Shown here piece after piece: positions 18,613 through 29,789 of a stretch of 64,000 nt of DNA. A program made the position numbers and the translations under genes. Position 1 is the first letter of the stretch. Every line of letters starts with the position of its first letter. The notes beneath the pieces are model-generated. The model was not told the DNA's origin. It saw only the letters and a list, made by a program, of their open reading frames with translations, and did not search any database. Origin of the DNA: JALORV01 sp963707445 (GTDB taxonomy: Bacteria > Pseudomonadota > Gammaproteobacteria > Burkholderiales > Burkholderiaceae_F); assembly GCA_963707445.1 (NCBI GenBank), contig CAVPPW010000013.1:310001-374000 (forward strand). The letters are read 5' to 3'.

Positions 18613-20124
18613 CTCCGGCGCAGCGAGCGGACAGCGTGCGCGACGCTCTGGGGTGGCTGCAAGCGCTGCCGAACAGCGCTACCACCGGCGACCTGCGGCT
18701 CGACAGCCGCAGCGTGCAACGCGGTGACATCTTCGTCGCCCTCGGAGGCGCGAAGGCGGACGGGCGTCGATATCTCGGCGATGCATTCCGCCGCGGTGCG
18801 AAGGCCGCGCTCGCCGACGACGACGAGTGGCCGGCGGGAATCGCCGAATCCGCAAACGTACTGCGCGTCCGCGGCCTGCGGGCGGCGCTGGGTCCGATCG
18901 CGGCCGGGTATTACGGACGTCCGAGCGAGCGGTTGCTGTCCGTCGGCGTGACCGGGACCAACGGCAAGACCTCGTGCAGTCAGTGGATCGCGCAGTTGCT
19001 GACGCGTACCGGACGGCGCTGCGCCGTGATCGGTACCGTCGGCATTGGCTTTCCAGGGGCACTGCGGCCGAGCGAGCTGACGACTCCGGATGCGGCCTCG
19101 CTGCAGCGTGAAGTGCGCGCGCTGCTCGAAGCCGGTGCGCAGGCGCTGGCGATGGAAGTCTCGTCGATCGGGCTGGCACAGCACCGTGTCGACGGCATGC
19201 ATTTCGACGTGACGCTCTTCACCAACCTTACGCGTGACCATCTTGATATCCACGGCACGATGGAGCGCTACGAAGCTAGCGAAGACGCGCCTGTTCGAGT
19301 GGGCCGGTCTGCGCCATGCAGTCATCAACCTCGACGACGGCGCCGGACAGCGGATCGCTGTCCGCGCGCTTGCCCGCGACGTCGACGTCATCGGCTACAG
19401 CGCGACGGGTGATGAGTCCCCGCGGCCGCTTGCTCCGCGACTGTTGGCGCGCGATGTGCGAGCGACGGCTGACGGGCTCGCCTTCGAGCTTTGTGTCGAC
19501 GGTCGCCTGCACGCGGTCGCCGTGCCGCTGGTCGGGCATTTCAATGTCGCCAATCTGCTCGGTGTCGTCGGCGTATCGATCGCCTGCGGCATCCCGGCCG
19601 ATGCGGCGGTCGCTGCGCTGCCCGACCTGGTTCCGCCGCCGGGGAGAATGCAGCGTGTGCCTGAGGCGACACAGCCGCTGGTCATCGTTGACTACGCGCA
19701 TACCCCGGATGCACTCGCGCAGGCACTCGCGGCCGTTCGGCCACTTGCGCGTGCGCGTGGCGGGCGACTGTGGATCGTCTTCGGTGCCGGGGGCGACCGC
19801 GATCCGGGAAAGCGCGCACCGATGGGCCAGGCGGCGTCGGCGGCGGATGTCGTCGTGGTCACGAGCGACAACCCGCGCACGGAAGATCCGCGCGCGATCG
19901 TGGCGCAGATCGTCGAGGGCGCGAGAACCGCGACGCAGCTGATCACGGAGCCCGAGCGCGCCCGTGCGATCGAGCGCGCCGTGCTTGAAGCCGAGCGCGC
20001 CGACGTCGTGCTGATCGCAGGAAAGGGCCACGAGGACTACCAGATCGTCGGCACCGTGCGGCAGCCGTTCTCGGACATCGAGCACGCACGTCAGGCAATC
20101 CTGCATCGAGCGGGGACCGCTTGA
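18609..20124 (+). CDS. murE: UDP-MurNAc-tripeptide synthetase MurE (frameshifted)
   Basis: MurE adds meso-diaminopimelate to UDP-MurNAc-L-Ala-D-Glu. The N-terminal substrate domain includes DLRLDSRSVQRGDIFVAL, and the central ATPase has the P-loop VTGTNGKTS. The C-terminal domain has the DNPR motif (TSDNPRTEDP) that in this family selects meso-diaminopimelate, followed by AGKGHEDYQ. The frame changes near 19275-19282, between MERYE and AKTRLFEWAGL, where one extra base (or two missing) is needed. Both halves match the family, so a sequencing indel is the likely cause. The start overlaps ftsI (ATGA) and the end overlaps murF. Confidence 0.93.
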
Positions 20125-21515
20125 GCGCGCTGATGACGGTGTCGGAACTTGCGCGCGCGGTCGGGGCGCGCCAGGTACTCGGCGACGCGCGGGTCACGTT
20201 CACGAGGGTGTCGACGGACACGCGCACACTCGCGCCCGGGGCGCTTTTCGTCGCGCTGCGTGGCGAACGTTTCGACGGCCACGCCTACGCGGATGCCGCG
20301 GTCGAGCGCGGCGCCGTCGCACTACTGGTCGAGCACCCGGTCGAATCCGCCGTGCCGCAGATCGTCGTCGCCGATGCCCGGCATGCGCTCGGAGTCGGCG
20401 CCGCGCAGTGGCGCGCGCGCTTCACGTTGCCGGTCATCGCGATCACCGGCAGTAACGGCAAGACCACCGTCACGCAAATGATCGGTTCGATCTTCGCTCA
20501 GGCGTACGGCGAGCGGCAGCGGCTGGTAACGCATGGCAACCTGAACAACGAGATCGGCGTGCCGCTGATGCTGTGGCAACTGAGCCGGCAGCACAAGGCT
20601 GCCGTGCTCGAACTGGGCATGAATCATCCGGGCGAGATCGCGACACTGGCGGAATTCGTGAGGCCGACGGTCGCGCTGGTCAACAACGCTCAGCGCGAAC
20701 ATCAGGAGTTCATGAAGTCGGTTGAAGCGACCGCGTACGAGAACGGCGAAGTCATTGCCTCGCTACCGCTAGACGAGAGCGGCGCCGCGGTATTTCCGGC
20801 CGACGATCCGTGCAGCGGCATCTGGCGCACGCTGGCCGGCACGCGCCGTGTGGTGGACTTTGCGCTCGAAGGCGATGCGGTCGTGACAGCGACCTGCCAA
20901 CTGGACGTCGACGGCGCCACGGTGTCGATGGCGACGCCAGCGGGCGTGCTCGACGTGCGGCTCGCGGTGCCAGGCGTTCACAACGTACGCAACGCACTGG
21001 CCGCTGCGGCGTGCGCGATCGCTGCCGGTGTGGAGCCGGCGGCGATTGCCGCCGGCCTGAGGGCATTCCGGCCGGTCGCCGGTCGAGGCGTGCCGTTGCG
21101 GACCGCTAACGGTGCACGGCTGATCGACGACAGTTACAACGCGAACCCGGATTCGGTGCGAGCGGCGATCGATCTGCTGGCGTGCTGTCCCGCGCCGCGC
21201 CTGCTCGTGCTCGGGGACATGGGCGAAGTCGGCGACAGCGGTCCACAGTTTCATCGCGAGATCGGTGCGTATGCCCGCGAGCGCAGTCTGGAGGCGCTGT
21301 TGGCCGTGGGCACGCTGACGCGCGAGTCGGTCGCCACGTTCGGAGCCGCTGGCCGTTACTTCGACGACATCGATGCACTCGTGGCCGATCTGCGCTTGCG
21401 GCTGGAACCGGAGGCGACAGTGCTGGTGAAAGGGTCGCGCTTCATGCGCATGGAGCGCGTGGTACGCGCGTTGACGGAAGCGCCAGGCCAGCCTGCCGCG
21501 GCGGAGTCGCACTGA
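20121..21515 (+). CDS. murF: UDP-MurNAc-tripeptide--D-Ala-D-Ala ligase MurF
   Basis: MurF adds the D-Ala-D-Ala dipeptide to complete the UDP-MurNAc-pentapeptide. The intact 464-residue product contains VSTDTRTLAPGALFVALRG, the P-loop ITGSNGKTT, HGNLNNEIGVP, ELGMNHPGEI, NAQREHQEF, the LIDDSYNANPDS motif and LGDMGEVG. A TTG at 20121 overlaps murE's stop codon; the ATG at 20133 is an alternative start four codons in. The end overlaps mraY by one base. Confidence 0.95.
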   Translation: MSALMTVSELARAVGARQVLGDARVTFTRVSTDTRTLAPGALFVALRGERFDGHAYADAAVERGAVALLVEHPVESAVPQIVVADARHALGVGAAQWRARFTLPVIAITGSNGKTTVTQMIGSIFAQAYGERQRLVTHGNLNNEIGVPLMLWQLSRQHKAAVLELGMNHPGEIATLAEFVRPTVALVNNAQREHQEFMKSVEATAYENGEVIASLPLDESGAAVFPADDPCSGIWRTLAGTRRVVDFALEGDAVVTATCQLDVDGATVSMATPAGVLDVRLAVPGVHNVRNALAAAACAIAAGVEPAAIAAGLRAFRPVAGRGVPLRTANGARLIDDSYNANPDSVRAAIDLLACCPAPRLLVLGDMGEVGDSGPQFHREIGAYARERSLEALLAVGTLTRESVATFGAAGRYFDDIDALVADLRLRLEPEATVLVKGSRFMRMERVVRALTEAPGQPAAAESH

Positions 21516-22669
21516 TGCTGCTGGAGCTCTTCGAATGGCTGGCGCGCGACATACGCGCATTCAATGTCTTTTCGTACCTGACACTGCGCGCGGTGCTGGC
21601 TGCGGCGACCGCGCTGCTTCTCGGGCTCCTGTCCGGGCCGCGGGTCATCCGCAAGCTGACGGAACTGAAGATCGGCCAGTCCGTGCGCGACGACGGCCCG
21701 CATACGCATCTGGTGAAGACCGGCACGCCGACGATGGGTGGCGCCTTGATCCTGATCTCGATCGGCGTCACGACGCTTCTGTGGGCCGACCTATCCAACC
21801 GCTTCGTCTGGGTCGTGCTGATCGTGACGGTCGGGTTCGGCTGGATCGGCTGGATCGACGACTATCGCAAGGTCGTGCACCGCAATCCGAAGGGCATGAG
21901 CGCGAAGGAAAAGTACTTCTGGCAGTCGCTGATCGGGTTGGGCGCCGCGTTCTACCTGGCGTTCGCCATCGCGGCGCCATCGACCGACAAGATCTGGGCG
22001 CTGATGCTGCAATGGGTCGAGCAGGGGTTCTTTATCGACCTGCCGCCGCGGTCCGACCTGCTGGTCCCGTTTTTCAAGAACGTCGCCTACCCGCTCGGGG
22101 TCTTCGGTTTTGCCCTGCTGTCGTATCTCGTGATTGTCGGCACCAGCAACGCAGTCAATCTCACCGACGGCCTGGACGGCCTCGCGATCATGCCGACCGT
22201 CATGATCGGCGCGGCACTCGGTGTGTTCGCCTATGTCGTCGGTCGAGCGGACTTCGCGCGCTACCTGCTGTTTCCCTACATCCCAGGCGCGGGCGAGCTC
22301 GTGATCATCTGCGGCGCGATTGCCGGCGCGGGGCTGGCATTCCTCTGGTTCAACGCCTATCCGGCTGAAGTTTTCATGGGCGACGTCGGCGCGCTCGCGC
22401 TCGGCGGTGCACTCGGCACGATCGCCGTCATCACGCGCCAGGAGATCGTGCTCTTCATCATGGGCGGCGTATTCGTCGTCGAGACCGTGTCCGTGATGAT
22501 GCAGGTGGCCTATTTCAAATGGACCAAGGGTCGCCGCATTTTCCGCATGGCGCCGCTGCACCACCACTTCGAGCTATCGGGGTGGAAGGAGACGCAGGTC
22601 GTCGTGCGGTTCTGGATCATCAGCATGATGCTGGTGCTCGTCGGTCTGTCGACATTGAAGATCCGATGA
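21515..22669 (+). CDS. mraY: Phospho-MurNAc-pentapeptide transferase MraY
   Basis: MraY transfers phospho-MurNAc-pentapeptide to undecaprenyl phosphate, making lipid I at the inner membrane. The 384-residue, roughly ten-helix protein has the catalytic aspartates in FGWIGWIDDYRK and NAVNLTDGLDGLA, the FMGDVGALALGG motif and the HHHFELSGW histidine motif near the C terminus. The ATG at 21515 (TGATG overlap with murF) gives MLLELFEWL, the usual start; a longer upstream reading would overlap murF heavily and is rejected. Confidence 0.96.
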   Translation: MLLELFEWLARDIRAFNVFSYLTLRAVLAAATALLLGLLSGPRVIRKLTELKIGQSVRDDGPHTHLVKTGTPTMGGALILISIGVTTLLWADLSNRFVWVVLIVTVGFGWIGWIDDYRKVVHRNPKGMSAKEKYFWQSLIGLGAAFYLAFAIAAPSTDKIWALMLQWVEQGFFIDLPPRSDLLVPFFKNVAYPLGVFGFALLSYLVIVGTSNAVNLTDGLDGLAIMPTVMIGAALGVFAYVVGRADFARYLLFPYIPGAGELVIICGAIAGAGLAFLWFNAYPAEVFMGDVGALALGGALGTIAVITRQEIVLFIMGGVFVVETVSVMMQVAYFKWTKGRRIFRMAPLHHHFELSGWKETQVVVRFWIISMMLVLVGLSTLKIR

Positions 22670-24247
22670 CGACCCACGCTCGCGACGAAGGTGCCGCGAT
22701 CGGCTCTTTACGAGAGGCGCGAGGGGTCGCGCCTCGGCCGTTCAATGCGGCGAGGCTGCTGATGTCGCGTGCGCTCATTCTCGGTCTGGGCAGCAGCGGG
22801 CTCGCGATGGCACGCTGCCTGCGTCGCCGCGGATGGACTTTGCGCGTGGCCGATACGCGGACCGCACCGCCTCAGCTCGAGGCGCTGGCGCGCGACTGCC
22901 CGGACGCGGAGTTTCGCGGTGGAGGACTTGCCGAGGATCTGCTGCAGGAGGTGGATCTGGTCGCGGTGTCGCCAGGATTGTCGCCGGCGCAGCCGCCGAC
23001 AGCGGCGCTGCTGAAGGAAGCGCGCAGGCGCAAGATCGAAGTGCTCGGCGAACTCGAGCTCTTCGCGCGCGAACTGGCCCGACTGAAGGCCGAGGACGAT
23101 TACGCGCCACGCGTCATCGGCGTTACGGGGACGAACGGCAAGACCACGACAACGCGCCTCGCCGGCCTGTTCGTCGAGCGCTGCGGACACAGCGTCGCGG
23201 TCGCTGGAAACATCGGTCCGGCGGCGCTCGAAGAACTGGTGGCGCGGCTCGACGCCGCTTCGCTCCCGCAAGTCTGGGTTCTCGAGCTTTCGAGCTTCCA
23301 GCTGGAGACGACGACGAGCCTCGCAGTGCGACGCGGCGACCGTGCTGAATGTCAGCCAGGATCACCTGGACTGGCACGGCTCGATGGACGCCTACGTTAA
23401 GGCGAAGGAGCGCATCTTCGCGCCACGCACGGTACGAATCCTCAACCGTGACGATCCAATCGTCGCGGCGATGACGGGCCGCAAGTCGACCGTGGTCACG
23501 TTCGGCGCCGGACCGCCGACGCGGCCGGACGATTTCGGACTGATTCACGACGGCGGCATGACGTGGCTCGCCTGGGCCGAGGGCGCGAGTCTGCCGGGGC
23601 GTCGTCGGAAGGCCGCCGGCGCCGAGGACGGACCCGCCGAAGTCCACGTGCACCGGCTCATGCCCGTCGATGCGTTGCGGGTGCGCGGTCGACACAACGC
23701 GTTGAACGCGCTCGCCGCGCTTGCGCTGGTCAAGGCGCTCGGGCTGCCGCTCGCGCCGATGCTGCACGCCCTGCGCGAATACGCGGGCGAACCGCACCGG
23801 ATGCAGTTCGTCGCCCGCATCGGCGGCGTCGAGTACTTCGACGACAGTAAGGGCACGAACGTCGGCGCCACGGTCGCGGCGCTGGACGGCCTCGGCGCCG
23901 AGGGACGCAAACTGGTCGTGATCCTCGGTGGCGACGGCAAGGGGCAGGACTTCGCGGCGCTCGCCGCGCCACTCGCGCGCCATGCGCGCGCCGTGGTGCT
24001 GATCGGCCGCGATGCGGACACGATCCGCGCGGCGCTCGCTGCGCTTGGCCCGCGAATTCAGCTGATCGCTGCTGACTCGCTGCCGCATGCCGTGCAGCGC
24101 GCCGCTGAGGAGGCGCAAAGCGGCGACACGGTGCTGCTCTCGCCGGCGTGCGCGAGCTTCGACATGTTCCGCGACTATCGTCATCGCGCCGATGTGTTTA
24201 CCGAGGCTGTGCGGGAGCAGGCGGCGCTGGCGGGGCAGCCATGCTGA
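22666..24247 (+). CDS. murD: UDP-MurNAc-L-alanine--D-glutamate ligase MurD (frameshifted)
   Basis: MurD adds D-glutamate to UDP-MurNAc-L-Ala. The first segment shows the N-terminal Rossmann motif ALILGLGSSGLAMAR, SPGLSP and the P-loop VTGTNGKTTTTR, then LELSSFQLE. The frame breaks near 23322-23333, where one lost base shifts to DAATVLNVSQDHLDWHGS. The second half has YFDDSKGTNVGAT and LLSPACASFDMF. An unusual feature is about 30 extra residues before the Rossmann motif when ATG 22666 is used; an internal ATG near 22762 would give the usual short N terminus. Both ends overlap neighbours (mraY, ftsW). Confidence 0.92.
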
Positions 24248-25494
24248 CGCGCTGGCTTGCCACCTTCGGCCTGAGCCGCCGCGGCAAGCACCGTGCGAGC
24301 CCTGGCGGATCGATGCTCACGCTCGCCGGACTCGGCTCAGCGGGTGCCAGCCGTCCCCGCCCCGCGCCGGCAATCGACGCGACGCTAGTGGGCGTCGTTT
24401 CCGCGCTGATCCTGATCGGCACGGTGATGGTGTATTCGGCGTCAATCTCTCTGGCCGATTCGCCGCGCTTCAACGTCGCTCCGACGCATTTCCTCGTGCG
24501 GCATCTGCTGGCGCTCGGCATCGCTTTGACGGCGGCGGTGCTGGTTTTCCAGATTCCGATGCAGGCCTGGCAGCGACTGGCGCCATGGGCGTTTGCCGCC
24601 GCGTTCGCACTGCTCGTGGTCGTGTTGATCCCTGGCATTGGCAAGGGTGTCAACGGCGCCAAACGCTGGATCCCGCTCGGCGTGCTGAACCTGCAGCCAT
24701 CGGAACTGATGAAGGTCGCTTGCGTCCTGTATGCGGCCAACTTCACGGTGCGCAAGCAGGACTACATGCACGACTTCGCCAAGGGTTTTTTGCCGATGGC
24801 GATCGTGATGGGAGCCATCGGCGTGCTGCTGCTGTTGCAGCCTGACCTTGGCGCGTTCGGCGTGATTGTCGCGATCAGTATGGGAATTCTGTTTCTGGGC
24901 GGCGTCAACGGCAAGCTGTTCGCCGGTATCAGCGGCGCGCTCACGATCGTCTTCATGGCGGTGATCTGGCTCTCGCCGTGGCGCCGCGAGCGCATCTTCG
25001 CGTATCTCGATCCGTGGTCTGAGGCCAATGCCCTCGGCAAGGCCTATCAGCTATCTCACTCGCTGATTGCGTTCGGTCGCGGCGAGTGGCTCGGCGTCGG
25101 GCTGGGGGGCAGCGTCGAGAAGCTGCACTACCTGCCCGAGGCGCACACCGACTTCATCCTCGCGGTGCTCGGCGAGGAACTGGGTCTGGTCGGCGTGCTG
25201 ACGGTGGTCGTGCTGTTCTACTGGCTTGTAAAGCGCGCCTTCGAGATCGGCCGCCAGGCGATCGCGCTGGAACGCACTTTCGCCGGTCTCGTTGCGCAGG
25301 GCATTGGCCTGTGGATCGGCGTGCAGGCTTTCATCAATGTCGGCGTGGCCACGGGCCTGCTGCCGACCAAAGGCCTGACCTTGCCGTTGATGAGCTACGG
25401 CGGATCGGCGCTGCTGTCGACGCTGGTCGCGCTGGCGATCCTGCTGCGCGTGGATCGAGAGAATCGGATCCTGATGCGCGGAGGGCGCGCATGA
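24241..25494 (+). CDS. ftsW: Septal peptidoglycan glycosyltransferase FtsW
   Basis: FtsW is the SEDS-family glycosyltransferase that polymerises lipid II at the septum with FtsI. The 417-residue protein has about ten membrane helices after a 45-residue cytoplasmic start. Family motifs are present: GAKRWIPLGVLNLQPSEL, LLQPDLGAFGV, the catalytic-loop region AYQLSHSLIAFGRGEW with GVGLGGSVEKLHYLPEAHTDFI, and GLTLPLMSYGGSALL. It overlaps murD by seven bases and murG by four. Confidence 0.95.
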   Translation: MLTRWLATFGLSRRGKHRASPGGSMLTLAGLGSAGASRPRPAPAIDATLVGVVSALILIGTVMVYSASISLADSPRFNVAPTHFLVRHLLALGIALTAAVLVFQIPMQAWQRLAPWAFAAAFALLVVVLIPGIGKGVNGAKRWIPLGVLNLQPSELMKVACVLYAANFTVRKQDYMHDFAKGFLPMAIVMGAIGVLLLLQPDLGAFGVIVAISMGILFLGGVNGKLFAGISGALTIVFMAVIWLSPWRRERIFAYLDPWSEANALGKAYQLSHSLIAFGRGEWLGVGLGGSVEKLHYLPEAHTDFILAVLGEELGLVGVLTVVVLFYWLVKRAFEIGRQAIALERTFAGLVAQGIGLWIGVQAFINVGVATGLLPTKGLTLPLMSYGGSALLSTLVALAILLRVDRENRILMRGGRA

Positions 25495-26567
25495 AGCGGC
25501 TGATGGTGGTCGCAGCCGGCACCGGAGGGCATGTGATGCCGGGTCTTGCCGTCGCCGGTGAACTGCAGCGTCGCGGCTGGTCGGTGAGCTGGCTCGGCAC
25601 CCGTACCGGCATGGAGCGGAGCCTGGTCGAGCCGCGTGGCGTCGCCTTCAACGCGATCGACTTTTCAGGACTGCGCGGCAAAGGATTCAAGACACTGCTG
25701 CTCGGCGGCTTCCTGCTGCTGCGCGCGCTGTGGCAGAGCCGCAAGATCATCCGCTCGCGACCGACCGGACGCGGTGTTCGCAACCGGTGGTTACGTCGCC
25801 GTTCCGGCCGGCATGGCAGCGAGCACGCTCGGCGTTCCGATTGTCCTGCTGAACGCGGACGCGGCGCCGTTGATGTCGACAACGTTGCTGAAGCCGCTGG
25901 CGTCCGGCGTGCTGTGCGGGTTCGACGGCGAGGCGGCAGCAAAGGCCGGCGAAAAGGGCCTGGTCACTGGCAATCCGGTGCGGCCCGAGATCGCCGCCGT
26001 GCCGCCGCCTGCACAGCGCTTTTTGCACCGGTCCGGGCCGTTGCATCTGCTCGTCATCGGCGGCAGTCTCGGCGCGCAGGTGCTGAACGAAACCGTGCCG
26101 CTGGCACTGGCACGTATCCCGGCCGTAGACCGTCCGTATGTTGTCCACCAGTGCGGCGCCACGCATCTCGATGCAGTGCAGGCGGGCCTATCGGACGGCG
26201 GGGGTGGAGGCGGAGATCGTGCCGTTCATCGAGGACATGGGCGCGCGCTACGCCGCGGCCGACGTCGTGCTCGCGCGCGCTGGCGCGATCACGGTGACCG
26301 AACTCGCCGCAGCCGGCGTGCCCAGCATCCTCGTGCCGCTGGTGGTGTCGACGACCAACCACCAGCGTACGAACGCCGAGTTCATGGCGGCGCGCAACGC
26401 CGCGATCCACCTGCCGCAATCGGATCTGACGGCGGAACGCCTGGCCGGACTGCTCGCCGGCCTCGAACGTGCGAAGCTGCTCGCGCATGGCCGAGGCGGC
26501 GCGCGCAGTCGGCAAGCCAAAGGCGACCGAGACGGTCGCCACGGTGATTGAGAAGGTGGCCGCATGA
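25491..26567 (+). CDS. murG: UDP-GlcNAc:lipid I GlcNAc transferase MurG (three frameshifts)
   Basis: MurG converts lipid I to lipid II on the inner face of the membrane. Readable pieces in order are VAAGTGGHVMPGLAVA and DFSGLRGKGFKT (frame 1); MAASTLGVPIVLLNADAAP, LVIGGSLGAQVLNE and VVHQCGA (frame 2); VEAEIVPFIEDMGARYAAADVVLARAGAIT... (frame 3); and a last piece MAEAARAVGKPKATETVA ending at TGA 26565. Breaks fall near 25765, 26200 and 26485. Together they give a normal MurG of about 358 residues. The GlcNAc-binding stretch with TTNHQRTNAEF is present. All motifs are conserved, so base-call errors are the best explanation. Confidence 0.9.
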
Positions 26568-26682
26568 TGCGCGCGGCGACGCATATCGGCTTCGCTGGTA
26601 TCGGCGGCCACGTCGGGGCAACCGGCCCGACGCTTTCGAGCGCGGCTGTGCCGCTGCCGCCAGGCGTGCAGAGAGTTCGCCG

Positions 26683-26686
<4 letters not shown>
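26564..26686 (+). CDS. 40-codon ORF resembling the MurC N terminus
   Basis: An ATG overlapping the murG stop opens a 40-codon frame that ends at a TGA overlapping the murC ATG, so it sits exactly between the two genes with overlaps at both ends. Its first residues (THIGFAGIGG) resemble the MurC start (KHIHFVGIGG); over 33 bases the two DNA segments share 24. It could be a relic of a small duplication of the murC 5' end, a translation-coupling leader, or chance. No function can be assigned. Confidence 0.3.
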
Positions 26687-28072
<1,386 letters not shown>

Positions 28073-28076
<4 letters not shown>

Positions 28077-29029
28077 TCGACGCCATATCGTTCGGCAAGG
28101 TCGGTGTGCTGTTCGGCGGTCGCTCGTCGGAGCGCGAGGTCTCGATCATGTCGGGCACTGGCGTGCTCAACGCCTTGCGCAGCCGCGGTGTCGACGCACA
28201 TGCGTTTGATCCGGGCCGCCAGACGCTCGCCGAACTGGAGGCCGCGCGTTTCGATCGCGTCTTCATCGCGCTGCACGGGCGAGGAGGCGAGGACGGCACG
28301 ATCCAGGGCGTACTCGAAACGCTCGGGGTTCCCTATACCGGCAGCGGGGTGCAGGCCTCTGCGATCGCGATCGACAAGGAAACGACCAAGCAGATCTGGC
28401 TCCAAGCGGGAATCCCGACGCCAGCGCACCGAGTCGGTCACGCCGATACCGACTGGATGCAGGTCGTCGCCGAGCTCGGCGACCAACTGATCGTCAAGCC
28501 TGCGCGCGAGGGCTCGACCATCGGCATCACCAAGGTGACGAGTCACGACCGCAACGAGCTCGCTCTGGCGTTCGAGACCGCCGCCCGCTACGACGACACG
28601 GTGCTGATCGAGCAGCTGATCGTCGGGCGCGAGCTGACCTGCGCAATCCTGGGACGAGGCGCTGCCGCCGAGGCGCTGCCGCTGATCGAGATCCGCGCGC
28701 CCGGCGCCAACTACGACTATCACAGCAAGTACTTCAGCGACGAGACGCAGTACCTGTGCCCCGCGCCGGTGGAGACGGCAGCCGCGGCGCGGATCAGCGA
28801 ACTGTGCCTGCGCGCCTACCGCGCGCTCGGCGCGCGCGGCTGGGGCCGCGTTGACGTGATGCTGCGCGACGACGGCGCGCCGTTTCTGCTCGAGCTCAAC
28901 ACCTCGCCGGGAATGACCGGGCATTCGCTGGTGCCGATGGCCGCGCGCGAGAGCGGCATGAGCTACGAGGACCTCGTGCTGCGGATTCTGTCGATGGCCA
29001 CGCTCGACGCACCAGGGCAGCCGTCATGA
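28073..29029 (+). CDS. ddlB: D-alanine--D-alanine ligase
   Basis: The enzyme makes D-Ala-D-Ala for MurF. The 318-residue product has the ATP-grasp fold: VGVLFGGRSSEREVSIMSG, FIALHGRGGEDGTIQG, YTGSGVQASAIAIDKETTK, IVKPAREGSTIGI, and the metal-binding FLLELNTSPGMTGHSL. The Ser/Glu catalytic pair positions appear conserved. The frame is intact. Its location inside the dcw cluster marks it as the DdlB paralogue. It overlaps murC and ftsQ by four bases each. Confidence 0.95.
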
Positions 29030-29781
29030 GCGCGGCCCGGCTGATGAACGCCGTCGCGGCCTTGCTGCTCCTGCTGGCTGCGGGACTGCTCGCGCTGGCC
29101 GCTGCGCGCTGGGTTGCGCAACGTCCGGCCTTCGAGTTCCGACGCATCGAAGTGCGCGGCGATCTGCAGCACGTCACCGCGGCGTCGGTGCGTGCGGCGA
29201 TCGCCGGCCGCCTCAAGGGCAACTACTTCACGATGCGGCTCGACGACACGCGCCGGCTGCTCGAAACCGTGCCCTGGGTTGCGCAGGCGTCGGTGCGGCG
29301 GGTCTGGCCCGACCGGTTGCTGATCACTCTGTCCGAACATCGTGCGCTCGGGGCCTGGGCCGATGGGCGTCTGCTCTCGGACCGCGGTGAGCTTTTCGTC
29401 GCGAATGTCGCCGAGGCGGAGGTCTTCGGCCCGTTGCCGTCGTTCGACGGCCCGGCGTCCGAAGCGCGCCAGATGGCCCGCCGATTCTACGAATTTGCGG
29501 TTGCGATCGCGCCGCTCGCGCTCAGCATCGACAGCATCGATGTGTCCGAACGCCGTTCCTGGTCGCTGACGGCGAGCGGACCCGGCGTGGCTGCGACGAC
29601 TGTCGCGCTCGGTCGCGACGATCCGCCGGGGGCCGTCGAGCGCCGCCTGGCCGATGTGGTGGCCACCTACCCGATGGTGGCTGCGCGCGTCGGAGGACCG
29701 CCCGCGCGGATCGACGCGCGCTACGCCAACGGCATCGCGGCGTCGGCACCGCCACGATCCTCCGATACGAAAGCCCGCTAA
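29026..29781 (+). CDS. ftsQ: Cell division protein FtsQ
   Basis: FtsQ is a bitopic inner-membrane protein that recruits FtsL and FtsB to the divisome. The 251-residue product has one membrane helix (MNAVAALLLLLAAGLLALAA), a POTRA domain (FEFRRIEVRGDLQHVTAASV... to TVPWVAQASVRRVWPDRLLITLSEH) and a beta domain in which the family's LWxxR-type region is less clear. Position between ddlB and ftsA settles the call. Confidence 0.93.
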   Translation: MSAARLMNAVAALLLLLAAGLLALAAARWVAQRPAFEFRRIEVRGDLQHVTAASVRAAIAGRLKGNYFTMRLDDTRRLLETVPWVAQASVRRVWPDRLLITLSEHRALGAWADGRLLSDRGELFVANVAEAEVFGPLPSFDGPASEARQMARRFYEFAVAIAPLALSIDSIDVSERRSWSLTASGPGVAATTVALGRDDPPGAVERRLADVVATYPMVAARVGGPPARIDARYANGIAASAPPRSSDTKAR

Positions 29782-29789
29782 CGCGATCC

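Noticed and set aside
21182..21514. Upstream extension of mraY
   Set aside because: It overlaps the conserved C-terminal part of murF in another frame; ATG 21515 gives the normal MraY N terminus.
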